From: Bacteroidota bacterium
GTDB lineage: Bacteria; Bacteroidota; Ignavibacteria; Ignavibacteriales; Ignavibacteriaceae
Direction: 5' to 3'
Assembly (NCBI GenBank): GCA_021831685.1
Contig: JAKBMG010000134.1
Coordinates: forward strand, 1-64,000
Length of the DNA stretch: 64,000 nt
Below are positions 49,105 to 57,275 of this stretch, piece by piece. Position 1 is the first letter of the stretch. Each line of letters opens with the position of its first letter. The translations under genes were made by a program, and so were the position numbers. The notes beneath the pieces are model-generated. The model had not been told where the DNA came from and ran no database searches. It saw nothing but the letters and a program-made list of their open reading frames with translations.

Positions 49105-49866
49105 ATGATTTTAGATAAATTTAACTTAGAAGGCAAAACAGCACTTGTTACCGGATCAAATAAAGGAATAGGACAAGCCTACGCTCTTGCTCTTGCTGAA
49201 GCAGGCGCCGATGTAATCGGCGTTTCATCAAAAGGAGAATTTTCTGCTACTGAAAAATTAATTAAAAGTTCCGGGAGAAATTTCTATGCATATACATGTG
49301 ATTTTTCTGACAGAAAAGCACTTTACAAATTTATAGGCAACGTTAAAAATGATTTCCCTAAAATTGAAATCTTAGTAAATAACGCCGGCACAATTCTTCG
49401 AAATCCAATCCTAGAGCATTCCGATGAGTATTGGGATAAAATAATTGAGATAAATCTTTCCGCTCAATTTATTTTGGCAAGAGAATTTGGAAAGGAAATG
49501 GTTGCAAGGAGCTATGGAAAAATTGTTTTTGTTGCCTCATTACTTTCGTTTCAAGGTGGAATTTTAGTGCCGGGTTATGCTGCCTCAAAGGGTGGTATAA
49601 AACAACTTGTAATGGCTTTCGCTAATGAGTGGGCTTCAAAAGGAGTTAATGTAAATGCTATTGCTCCTGGTTATATTGAAACCAGTAATACAAAAGCACT
49701 TCGCGAAGATAAGGTTAGGAATAAGGCTATCCTTGATAGAATTCCTGCCGGACGCTGGGGCTTACCTGAAGATTTAATGGGAGCAGTTGTATTTTTATGT
49801 TCGGATGCATCCAATTATTTAAACGGAAGCATCGTTACAGTTGACGGCGGTTGGATGGGAAGATAA
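49105..49866 (+). CDS. kduD: 2-deoxy-D-gluconate 3-dehydrogenase / KDG 5-dehydrogenase
   Basis: A 253-residue short-chain dehydrogenase reducing 2,5-diketo-3-deoxygluconate to 2-keto-3-deoxygluconate with NAD(P)H. ALVTGSNKGIGQAYALALAE is the cofactor loop, VNNAGTILRNPILEHSDEYW is typical of KduD, and Ser with YAASKGG form the catalytic set. With KduI it links unsaturated uronates to KdgK and Eda. Confidence 0.93.
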   Translation: MILDKFNLEGKTALVTGSNKGIGQAYALALAEAGADVIGVSSKGEFSATEKLIKSSGRNFYAYTCDFSDRKALYKFIGNVKNDFPKIEILVNNAGTILRNPILEHSDEYWDKIIEINLSAQFILAREFGKEMVARSYGKIVFVASLLSFQGGILVPGYAASKGGIKQLVMAFANEWASKGVNVNAIAPGYIETSNTKALREDKVRNKAILDRIPAGRWGLPEDLMGAVVFLCSDASNYLNGSIVTVDGGWMGR

Positions 49867-49880
49867 TTGGTGTTTCCCTG

Positions 49881-50915
49881 TTAAGCTGATTTTTTATATT
49901 CTTCAGCAACGGAGTTTAATGCGAAAAGTATCTTTCCGATACTGATTCCGCCATTACCCTCAAACGTGCAATCTTTTGGATGGTTCTTGCAGTTTATATT
50001 ACAATAATTTTCCTCCGGCAGAATTATTGTGTTATCGTTGCCGAGCGGTCCCCAAAGTTTTGGTGAACATGCCGGTAGTGGGCAAAACATTGAGAGTGTT
50101 TTAATTCCCAAAGCTGCGGCAATGTGCATCGGCCCGGTACTTGAAGAAATTAAAATATCTAATGCTGCAAAGTTCAAAATGGAATTTCTCAAATCTGATC
50201 CGTCATTTGGATATTCAACCCCTTCAAGGTTTTGCATTTCCGGCGGAACAATATTATCCGTAACAACAATCTTAAATCGATTTGTATTTTGTAGTCTCTT
50301 TATAAGCTGCAAATAAGTTCTTACCGGTAAATTCGGAGCTGAATGTCCGTTGGATGAATGAATTCCGACAATTATTTTGTCCTCTTCCAGCAATTTCAAT
50401 CTTGTTTCATTTACATGCTCTTTTTCCGGTTCACTTAAATAAATCTTTGGTGCATAATCATTAGATTTTATGCCAATCCTTCTCGCAAGGTCCATACAAT
50501 AATCTGCTTCATGACGCAGCGGAATATATTTGTGCCTGCTGACACCCTTTACAAATGTTATAAATTGATAAAATTTTTCCCCTACTCCGATTCTTTTTCT
50601 TATCCCGGAAAGAAACAGAAGGTAATTAATCCTTTTTGACGGCAGTAGCATTAAAGCGTGTGTGAAATTATTTCTTCTTATTTCTTTTACTCGTTTAAAG
50701 AAATTATTAATGCTCTTAAACGGAACGTCTTCATAAATAATGATATCATCAACGTAAGGATTGTTTAGGTATATATCTTTAGTATAGCTTGATACAAGGA
50801 CTGCGACGTAACTGTCAGTCCACTGCTTCTTAATCGCATGCGGTATTGAAGTCGACACAACTACATCACCTATCCTATCCTGCCGGACAATTAAAATTCT
50901 TTTTTGTCTTACCAT
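49881..50915 (-). CDS. GT9-family (heptosyltransferase-like) glycosyltransferase
   Basis: A 344-residue GT-B enzyme of lipopolysaccharide-core type. RILIVRQDRIGDVVVSTSIP is the N-terminal signature, IVGIHSSNGHSAPNLPVRTY and ISSSTGPMHIAAALGIKTLSMFCPL the donor-binding part, and a C-terminal Cys cluster (NYCNINCKNHPKDC) is seen in some members. It is on the opposite strand to the whole pectin locus and functionally unrelated, so it is probably an insertion between the kdu genes and the SDR. Confidence 0.85.
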   Translation of the reverse strand: MVRQKRILIVRQDRIGDVVVSTSIPHAIKKQWTDSYVAVLVSSYTKDIYLNNPYVDDIIIYEDVPFKSINNFFKRVKEIRRNNFTHALMLLPSKRINYLLFLSGIRKRIGVGEKFYQFITFVKGVSRHKYIPLRHEADYCMDLARRIGIKSNDYAPKIYLSEPEKEHVNETRLKLLEEDKIIVGIHSSNGHSAPNLPVRTYLQLIKRLQNTNRFKIVVTDNIVPPEMQNLEGVEYPNDGSDLRNSILNFAALDILISSSTGPMHIAAALGIKTLSMFCPLPACSPKLWGPLGNDNTIILPEENYCNINCKNHPKDCTFEGNGGISIGKILFALNSVAEEYKKSA

Positions 50916-51023
50916 TTCAATTTTTCCTATCTCTTAATCAGTTAGACAAAATCAAGCCCTTATGGTTTAAATTCACAATTTATTTTGTAAATGCTCTATT
51001 AAATAATATTTAAAGGATGTACT

Positions 51024-51875
51024 ATGAACCAATTCTCATTCGATAATCTAAAAGATAAAGTTTGTGTGATAACAGGCGGTGGCGGAGTTATCGGTAATGC
51101 GATTGCTAAATGCTTATCTGCTGTAGGAGTTAAAATTGCCGTAATCGATTTATTAAAAGATGCCGCGGATAAAACCGCTAAAACTTTATTTGACGAGACT
51201 GGAGCACAAGCAATCGGCGTGCAAGCAAGTGTGCTCGATAAAGAATCTCTCTTAAAAGCAAAAAAAGAAATTAATAGTGCTCTCGGTAAAATTGATATTT
51301 TGATTAACTGCGCCGGCGGTAATTCACCGCTTGCAACTACTCAATATGAATTTATTGAAAAAGACAATTTAAATGAACTTGAAAAAACATTTTTCGGTCT
51401 GGATGTCGAAGGTTTTAGAAAAGTATTTGATTTGAATTTCCTTGGAACTCTGCTTCCTACCATGGCGTTTACAACCGACATGATAGAAAAAGGCGGGGGT
51501 TCAGTATTAAATATTTCTTCTATGAATTCTTTCAGGCCTCTGACAAAAATCCCCGCATACTCGGCTGCAAAAGCCTCGATAAATAATTTTACAGAATGGC
51601 TTGCAGTTCACCTTGCTAAAGTTAATATTAGAGTAAACGCTCTTGCGCCGGGTTTCTTTCTTACAAATCAAAATAGATTTTTATTGATTGATGAAAAAAC
51701 AGGCAATCTTACTGCAAGAGGCAACAAAATTCTTACAGCAACACCAATGGGAAAGTTCGGCGAACCGGAAGATTTGCAAGGTGCTGTTTTATATCTACTA
51801 TCAGATTTATCAAAATTTGTTACCGGAGTTGTAATCCCGATTGATGGCGGCTTTAATGTTTATTCCGGTGTCTAA
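51024..51875 (+). CDS. D-mannonate oxidoreductase (fructuronate reductase), SDR type
   Basis: A 283-residue short-chain dehydrogenase. CVITGGGGVIGNAIAKCLS is the cofactor loop, INCAGGNSPLATTQYEF and FFGLDVEGFRKVFDLNFLGT are segments characteristic of the YjmF/UxuB-type SDR that reduces D-fructuronate to D-mannonate, and Ser with YSAAKAS form the active site. This is unrelated in fold to the classical UxuB. Together with UxaE it forms a mannonate branch; UxuA (mannonate dehydratase) is not in the window. The LarA homologue starts 55 bases downstream. Confidence 0.85.
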   Translation: MNQFSFDNLKDKVCVITGGGGVIGNAIAKCLSAVGVKIAVIDLLKDAADKTAKTLFDETGAQAIGVQASVLDKESLLKAKKEINSALGKIDILINCAGGNSPLATTQYEFIEKDNLNELEKTFFGLDVEGFRKVFDLNFLGTLLPTMAFTTDMIEKGGGSVLNISSMNSFRPLTKIPAYSAAKASINNFTEWLAVHLAKVNIRVNALAPGFFLTNQNRFLLIDEKTGNLTARGNKILTATPMGKFGEPEDLQGAVLYLLSDLSKFVTGVVIPIDGGFNVYSGV

Positions 51876-51930
51876 AATTTCTCTTTAGAAAAATCGAATT
51901 TCATTTCCAATAAAAATTATAAGGGTCGAT

Positions 51931-53201
51931 ATGATATATTATAGCAAAGGTTCGGTTGATTCAGATCTTTCAAAAGAAGATTTGAGAGCAGGCCTGTATG
52001 AGGTACTGGACAAACTGGGCAGTAGGAAAAAAGTTTTAGCAATTCCACCCGATATTACCCGGCTTCATTCGTCTGCTGGAATATTAACTGAATATACATG
52101 GGAATATTATAATAATAATCTTACGGATATTCTTCCGGCACTCGGCACTCATTACCCAATGACCGAGAAGGAAATTGCAATTATGTTCGGTAAAACCCCA
52201 AAGAGTTTATTCCGCGTACATGATTGGAAAAAAGGATTAGTGACTTTGGGAGTGGTTCCATCTGATTATGTAAAAGAAATTTCCGAAGGAGCCGTGGATT
52301 ATTCTATCCCGATACAGGTCGATAAACTTTTAGTGGAAGGAAATTTTGATCTTATTCTTTCTGTCGGCCAGGTTGTTCCTCATGAAGTTATCGGGATGGC
52401 AAATCATAATAAGAATGTTTTTATAGGAACCGGTGGCGGGGAGGGAATTAACAAGAGCCACTTTCTTGGCGCAGCCTACGGTATGGAAAGAATTATGGGA
52501 AGGGCCGATACACCTGTTAAACGCGTGTTAAACTATGGCTCCGATCATTTTGCTAAAAATTTGCCCATCGTTTATGTTCTTACTGTCGTAGGTAAAAATG
52601 CCAAAGACAATCTTGCTGTTAAAGGATTGTTCGTCGGCGACGATCTTGAGTGCTTTAATCTTGCCGCTGAGCTCTCCCTAAAAGTAAATTTTGTAATGCT
52701 TGATGAACCACTGAAGAAAGTTGTTGTTTATCTTGATCCTTCGGAATTTAAAACTACATGGCTCGGTAATAAATCCGTCTACCGTACCCGCATGGCTATT
52801 GCAGACGGCGGCGAGTTAATAGTATTGGCCCGGGGTTAAAAGAATTCGGCGAAGATAAAGGCAACGATCAAATTATTAGGAAATATGGTTATGTTTATAC
52901 ACCGAGAGTCTTAGAACTCGTAAAAGAAAACGAGGATTTACAAAATAGTTTAGGTGCTGCGGCTCATCTGATTCACGGTACTTCCGAAGGGAGATTTTCA
53001 ATTACTTATTGCCCGGGTCATATTACTAAAGAAGAAATTGAAAGCGTAAAATTTAATTATGCTGATCTTCAAATGATGCTTCAAAAATATAATCCCGAAA
53101 AATTAAAAGACGGAGTAAATATTATGCCTGACGGTGAGGAGGTGTTTTATATTTCTAATCCAGCTCTCGGGCTTTGGGCATATAAAGGGAGATTTGTCTA
53201 A
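51931..53201 (+). pseudogene. LarA-family nickel-pincer racemase/epimerase homologue, frameshifted
   Basis: Two frames together give a LarA-family protein of about 423 residues. The first runs from ATG 51931 through VLARG to TAA 52839; the second continues seamlessly as PGLKEFGEDKG and DQIIRKYGYVYTPRV to TAA 53199-53201. Restoring one C in GGCCCGGGG near 52830 would read VLAPGLKEFGED. All residues expected for the nickel-pincer cofactor are present: His74 (ALGTHYP), His151 (VPHEV), Lys161 (HNKNV, ten after His151) and His177 (NKSHF, sixteen after Lys161). Those spacings equal His174-Lys184-His200 of lactate racemase LarA. Known relatives include a D-gluconate 2-epimerase, and the neighbour makes mannonate, the C2 epimer of gluconate. 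The frameshift may be a sequencing error, a true mutation, or (less likely) programmed. Confidence 0.8.
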
Positions 53202-53422
53202 CAGGAATTAAAAGTTTTTAATTCGATCAAAAAAATAATGCCTTAATTAAGGACTAAATCATTAAGTCACCATACCCAGAAACAACTCTTTGGAATTATG
53301 GAATATTAGAATAATGGAAAATATCGCTCAATTCCATTATTTCATGACTCCAATACTCCAAGGGTTGCGTAACATGAGTCATCAAACTAATATTTATCAT
53401 AATTGTCTGAAAGTTTAATATT
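53202..53422. repeat. spacer with long imperfect inverted repeat
   Basis: Arms at 53290-53319 and 53332-53361 (TTGGAATTATGGAATATTAG and its continuation against TTCCATTATTTCATGACTCC and its continuation) are imperfectly complementary over about 30 bases with a 12-base loop. TGCGTAACATGAGT follows at 53366-53379 and recurs at 58971-58984. Probably a dispersed repeat rather than a terminator. Confidence 0.55.
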
Positions 53423-54715
53423 ATGCCTTCAAATAAAAATGTTGTAATTGCTCAGTCCGGCGGACCATCGCCTGTAATTAATAATTCGCTAAGAGGAATT
53501 ATTGAAACTTGCAAAATGTTCCCGGATAAATTTGATAAAATATATGGCGGTTTCCACGGTATAGAAGGTATTTTGAAAGAAGAGCTCATTGATATTTCTG
53601 CTCAGGATGAGGAGGAAATTTCTCTGTTAAGAACTACACCTGCCGCCGGTTCTATTGGTACTTGCCGTTACAAATTGAAAGCCAGTCAGCATGAAGATTT
53701 TAAAAGAGTAATTGAAGTCTTTAAAGCTCATAAAATCGGTTACTTCTTCTACATCGGTGGAAATGATTCTATGGATACTGCTAATAAGGTTGCAAACATG
53801 GCTCTCGAGGAAGGATTGGAGCTTGTTGGAGTCGGCGTTTCCAAAACTATTGATAACGATGTCGGCGATTCGGAATTTAAATTGATCGACCATACACCGG
53901 GCTATGGTAGTGTTGCTCGATATTGGGCTAACATTGTCCAAAATATAAATGAAGAAAATATGGGTTCATCTCCCGCTGATCCTGTTATAGTTCTTCAAGC
54001 TATGGGAAGAAAAATCGGATATATTCCCGCTGCAGCAAGACTTGCCGATGTCAAACGCGAAATACCGCTTCAAATTTATTTACCAGAATCGGGTTTAGGA
54101 CTTTCGGAACTGACTGACAATGTAAACGATGAATTAAATCGCAGCGGCAGGGTTATTGTTGTTGCAAGCGAAGGATTTGATGTAGGCTCACTCGGTGAAC
54201 TCAAAGATTCTTTCGGACATACAACTTTTAGCGCCAGCATGTTCACCGCCCAACAAGTGATTGTTAATCATTTAAATAAATCAGGGATAAAAGCCAGAGG
54301 AGCAGCACGCGGGCAGGTATCTGGTACAGATCAAAGAGATACAATGATTTATGCCTCAGTTATCGATCTTGATGAGGCTTATAAAATCGGTCAAAATGCT
54401 GTGACCATTGCTGTAGAAAATGGATCAGGATTTATGTCTACGCTGCTTCGCCGCCCCGGAATCATCTACAATGTTGATTATGATAAAGTTTCTTTAGAAA
54501 AAGTAGCCAACTCCGAACGTGAATTCCCTAAAGAATGGATTTCAAAAAACAGAATTGACGTTAGTGATGAGTTTATTAAATATGCGCGCCCTTTAATTGG
54601 TGAAGATTGGGTAAGCGTTCCATTGATAAACGGGCTTCAGAGATTTGCACGATTCAAAAAGATTTTTGTAGATAAAAAATTACCTGTATACACACCTCAA
54701 GCATTTAAAAAATAA
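53423..54715 (+). CDS. PPi-dependent phosphofructokinase-type enzyme
   Basis: A 430-residue PFK-family enzyme phosphorylating fructose 6-phosphate. NVVIAQSGGPSPVINNSLRG, FFYIGGNDSMDTANKVA and VSKTIDNDVGDSEF are typical; the GGNDS motif in place of GGDGS and the length point to pyrophosphate as donor. GARGQVSGTDQRDT is in the C-terminal half (ARGAARGQVSGTDQRDT). It is reversible and would tie uronate products (via glyceraldehyde 3-phosphate and fructose 6-phosphate) to central metabolism. HAD and gnd genes follow in the same direction. Confidence 0.88.
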   Translation: MPSNKNVVIAQSGGPSPVINNSLRGIIETCKMFPDKFDKIYGGFHGIEGILKEELIDISAQDEEEISLLRTTPAAGSIGTCRYKLKASQHEDFKRVIEVFKAHKIGYFFYIGGNDSMDTANKVANMALEEGLELVGVGVSKTIDNDVGDSEFKLIDHTPGYGSVARYWANIVQNINEENMGSSPADPVIVLQAMGRKIGYIPAAARLADVKREIPLQIYLPESGLGLSELTDNVNDELNRSGRVIVVASEGFDVGSLGELKDSFGHTTFSASMFTAQQVIVNHLNKSGIKARGAARGQVSGTDQRDTMIYASVIDLDEAYKIGQNAVTIAVENGSGFMSTLLRRPGIIYNVDYDKVSLEKVANSEREFPKEWISKNRIDVSDEFIKYARPLIGEDWVSVPLINGLQRFARFKKIFVDKKLPVYTPQAFKK

Positions 54716-54742
54716 CTTTTAACATTCAACGGGAGAATAAAA

Positions 54743-55630
54743 ATGAGTGATCCGCAGAAAGAATTAAAGGATCTAAAACCTAAACACGATTTTTTAGTCG
54801 CAATAGATTCTGACGGCTGCGCATTCGATAGCATGGAAATAAAGCATAAAGAATGTTTCATTCCTAATATTATTAAACATTGGAACCTTCAGCCCGTATC
54901 AAAGTATACTCGCTCTGCGGCTGAGTTTGTAAACCTATATTCAAAATGGAGAGGAATCAATAGATTCCCCGCTCTTTTAATGGTTTTCGATCTTCTAAAA
55001 GATTGGCCCGAAGTGCAGAAAAGAAATGTTCTAATTCCTGAAGCACTTTCTTTAAGAAGTTGGATGGATCACGAAACAAAACTTGGAAATCCCACTCTAA
55101 GGGCTGAGGTTGAAAAAACTAAGGACCCTGTTTTAACGCAAGCTTTAATATGGAGCGAAGCCGTTAATGAAACTATCGAAGATGTTGTAAAAGGAGTTCC
55201 TCCGTTCCCGTTTGTACGCGAGAATTTGGAAAATATTTCGGGATGGGCAGATATTATTGTCTGTTCAGCCACTCCTTATGATGCTTTAAGACGTGAATGG
55301 GAAGAACACGATATTGCAAAGTACACGCGTATTATTGCCGGGCAGGAAATGGGTAGCAAGAAGGAACATCTTCAATTTGTTTCAGATGGAAAATATAAAA
55401 AAGATCATATAATAATGATTGGCGATGCTCCTGGAGATATGAAGGCTGCCAGAGCAAATAACGTAAAATTTTTCCCCGTAAATCCCGGGCATGAAGAAGA
55501 TTCATGGGAATTTTTCTTCAAGGAAGCCGCCGGAAAGTTTGCAAATGAAAAATATTCCCAAGAATATGAAGCTGAGCTTGTGAATGAATTTGATAAGCTT
55601 CTTCCTGAAATCCCCTGGTGGAAAAAATAA
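54743..55630 (+). CDS. HAD-superfamily hydrolase
   Basis: A 295-residue HAD-fold protein. Motif I is LVAIDSDGCAFDS (nucleophile Asp and general-acid Asp), motif II the Ser in IVCSATPYDALRREW, motif III the Lys in GSKKEHLQF and motif IV IMIGDAPGDMKAAR. The large helical cap (residues 35-170) is of C1 type. A small sugar phosphate or sugar-acid phosphate is likely. It is 27 bases after the PFK gene and 75 before gnd, so it probably acts on a metabolite of that part of the pathway; the reaction is unknown. Confidence 0.85.
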   Translation: MSDPQKELKDLKPKHDFLVAIDSDGCAFDSMEIKHKECFIPNIIKHWNLQPVSKYTRSAAEFVNLYSKWRGINRFPALLMVFDLLKDWPEVQKRNVLIPEALSLRSWMDHETKLGNPTLRAEVEKTKDPVLTQALIWSEAVNETIEDVVKGVPPFPFVRENLENISGWADIIVCSATPYDALRREWEEHDIAKYTRIIAGQEMGSKKEHLQFVSDGKYKKDHIIMIGDAPGDMKAARANNVKFFPVNPGHEEDSWEFFFKEAAGKFANEKYSQEYEAELVNEFDKLLPEIPWWKK

Positions 55631-55705
55631 AACACGAACATAGAAAAGTTTTATTGTTCATCAGATTATAGATTCATTTCATTAGTCGAATAAAGGAGCA
55701 TATAA

Positions 55706-57121
55706 ATGAAAAAACAAAAAATTGGAATTGTTGGTCTGGGAGTCATGGGACAAAACCTCGCTTTGAATATAGAACGACATGGTTACCCTGTTTCCGGATT
55801 GGATTCAGATGCGGAAAAGGTTAATAAGGTAAAAGAAAGTTTTACTGGTAAAGATATTATCGCTACAACTTTATTGTCTGAATTTGTTGATAGCCTCGAA
55901 TCACCAAAGAAAATATTAATGATGGTCCCGGCAGGTAAACCGGTTGATGCCGTAATAAATGAATTAAAGCCACTTCTTTCAGCCGGAGATTTATTGATTG
56001 ATGGTGGTAATTCGTATTTTGAAGATACAAACCGCCGTATCGCTTCGCTTAAAGATACCGGCATTCTTTTCATCGGTACTGGTGTTAGCGGCGGTGAGGA
56101 AGGCGCTTTGTGGGGTCCCTCCATAATGCCTGGAGGAAATCCCGAAGCATGGCCATTGGTCAAGCCAATTCTTCAATCAATAGCTGCAAAAGTAGAAGAC
56201 GGTACCCCATGCTGCGATTGGGTCGGAAGCGGAGGTGCAGGTCATTTTGTCAAAATGGTTCATAACGGAATTGAATATGGCGATATGCAAATGATCTGCG
56301 AGGCTTACTACATGATGGATCGTGTCCTCGGTTTGTCTCCAGACGAAATGCATGATGTGTTTAGCCAATGGAATGAAGGAGAATTAAATAGTTACCTTAT
56401 CGAAATTACCGGAAAAATTATGTCCAAAAAGGATGATGAAACCGGTAAACCGCTGATCGATGTTATTCTTGATACAGCCGGACAAAAAGGAACCGGCAAA
56501 TGGACGAGCCAGGTAGCTTTAGACCTTGGAATTCCCGCAGTCACCATCGCCGAAGCTGTTTTTGCTCGCACCGTTAGTGCTATTAAAGAAGAACGTGTCT
56601 CTGCATCTAAAATTTTAACAGGTCCAAAAATAAAATTCACGGGAAATAAAAAAGAGTTCATAGAAAATATCCGCCAGGCATTGTATGCATCAAAAATCTG
56701 TTCTTATGCACAAGGATTCCAGCTTCTTCGGGCTGCTAGCAACGAATATAAAATGAATCTAAACTTCGGCGGAATAGCTTTAATGTGGCGCGGAGGCTGT
56801 ATTATTAGAGCAAAGTTCCTCGATAATATTAAGTCTGCTTATGATAAAAATCCGGGACTTTCTAATCTTCTTTTGGATTCATTCTTCAGTACAGCTATTA
56901 ACAAAGCCCAACCTGCATGGCGGAAAGTGATCGCAGCCTCTGTCGAGTTCGGAATCCCTTTGCCGGCATTCAGCAGTGCACTTTTTTATTACGATAGTTA
57001 CCGGAGCGAAAGACTTCCGGCCAATCTCCTTCAAGCTCAACGGGACTTTTTTGGCGCTCACACTTACGAGAGAATCGATAAACCACGAAAACAATTTTTC
57101 CACACTATCTGGGAAGAATAA
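55706..57121 (+). CDS. gnd: 6-phosphogluconate dehydrogenase (decarboxylating)
   Basis: A 471-residue enzyme oxidising 6-phosphogluconate to ribulose 5-phosphate, CO2 and NAD(P)H. IGIVGLGVMGQNLALNIERH is the cofactor loop, GVSGGEEGALWGPSIMPGG and GGAGHFVKMVHNGIEYGDMQ hold the substrate-binding and catalytic Lys region, and FGGIALMWRGGCIIRAKFLD is diagnostic. Finding gnd inside a hexuronate locus is unusual unless gluconate or 6-phosphogluconate is produced there, which supports the LarA-epimerase idea. Last intact gene of the run. Confidence 0.96.
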   Translation: MKKQKIGIVGLGVMGQNLALNIERHGYPVSGLDSDAEKVNKVKESFTGKDIIATTLLSEFVDSLESPKKILMMVPAGKPVDAVINELKPLLSAGDLLIDGGNSYFEDTNRRIASLKDTGILFIGTGVSGGEEGALWGPSIMPGGNPEAWPLVKPILQSIAAKVEDGTPCCDWVGSGGAGHFVKMVHNGIEYGDMQMICEAYYMMDRVLGLSPDEMHDVFSQWNEGELNSYLIEITGKIMSKKDDETGKPLIDVILDTAGQKGTGKWTSQVALDLGIPAVTIAEAVFARTVSAIKEERVSASKILTGPKIKFTGNKKEFIENIRQALYASKICSYAQGFQLLRAASNEYKMNLNFGGIALMWRGGCIIRAKFLDNIKSAYDKNPGLSNLLLDSFFSTAINKAQPAWRKVIAASVEFGIPLPAFSSALFYYDSYRSERLPANLLQAQRDFFGAHTYERIDKPRKQFFHTIWEE

Positions 57122-57159
57122 ATTTATTTTGTTTCTCAAGTTGACCGCCGTTGAAGGTA

Positions 57160-57263
57160 AGCCGTTAAAACGGCTGATTTATAATGTTTGGTACAAGTAG
57201 TCCACGACTTCAAGTCGTGGGTCGCTTAACATAAAACCCTATTTATTAACCGTTTCAACGGTT
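57160..57263. repeat. cluster of three palindromes (REP-like)
   Basis: Perfect hairpins at 57160-57175 (AGCCGTT, loop AA), 57202-57220 (CCACGACTT, one-base loop C) and 57248-57263 (AACCGTT, loop TC). The second and third recur, with compensating base changes, at 59288-59349. The set lies directly in front of the headless polygalacturonase, so it may have replaced that gene's 5' end. Confidence 0.75.
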
Positions 57264-57275
57264 TCTAATACCTAA

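Noticed and set aside
49881-50915. GT9 gene as part of the pectin locus
   Set aside because: Opposite strand and lipopolysaccharide-type function; no link to uronate metabolism was found.
52821-52840. Programmed frameshift in the LarA homologue
   Set aside because: GGCCCGGGG is not a standard slippery heptamer and no clear downstream pseudoknot was seen; a one-base deletion is simpler.
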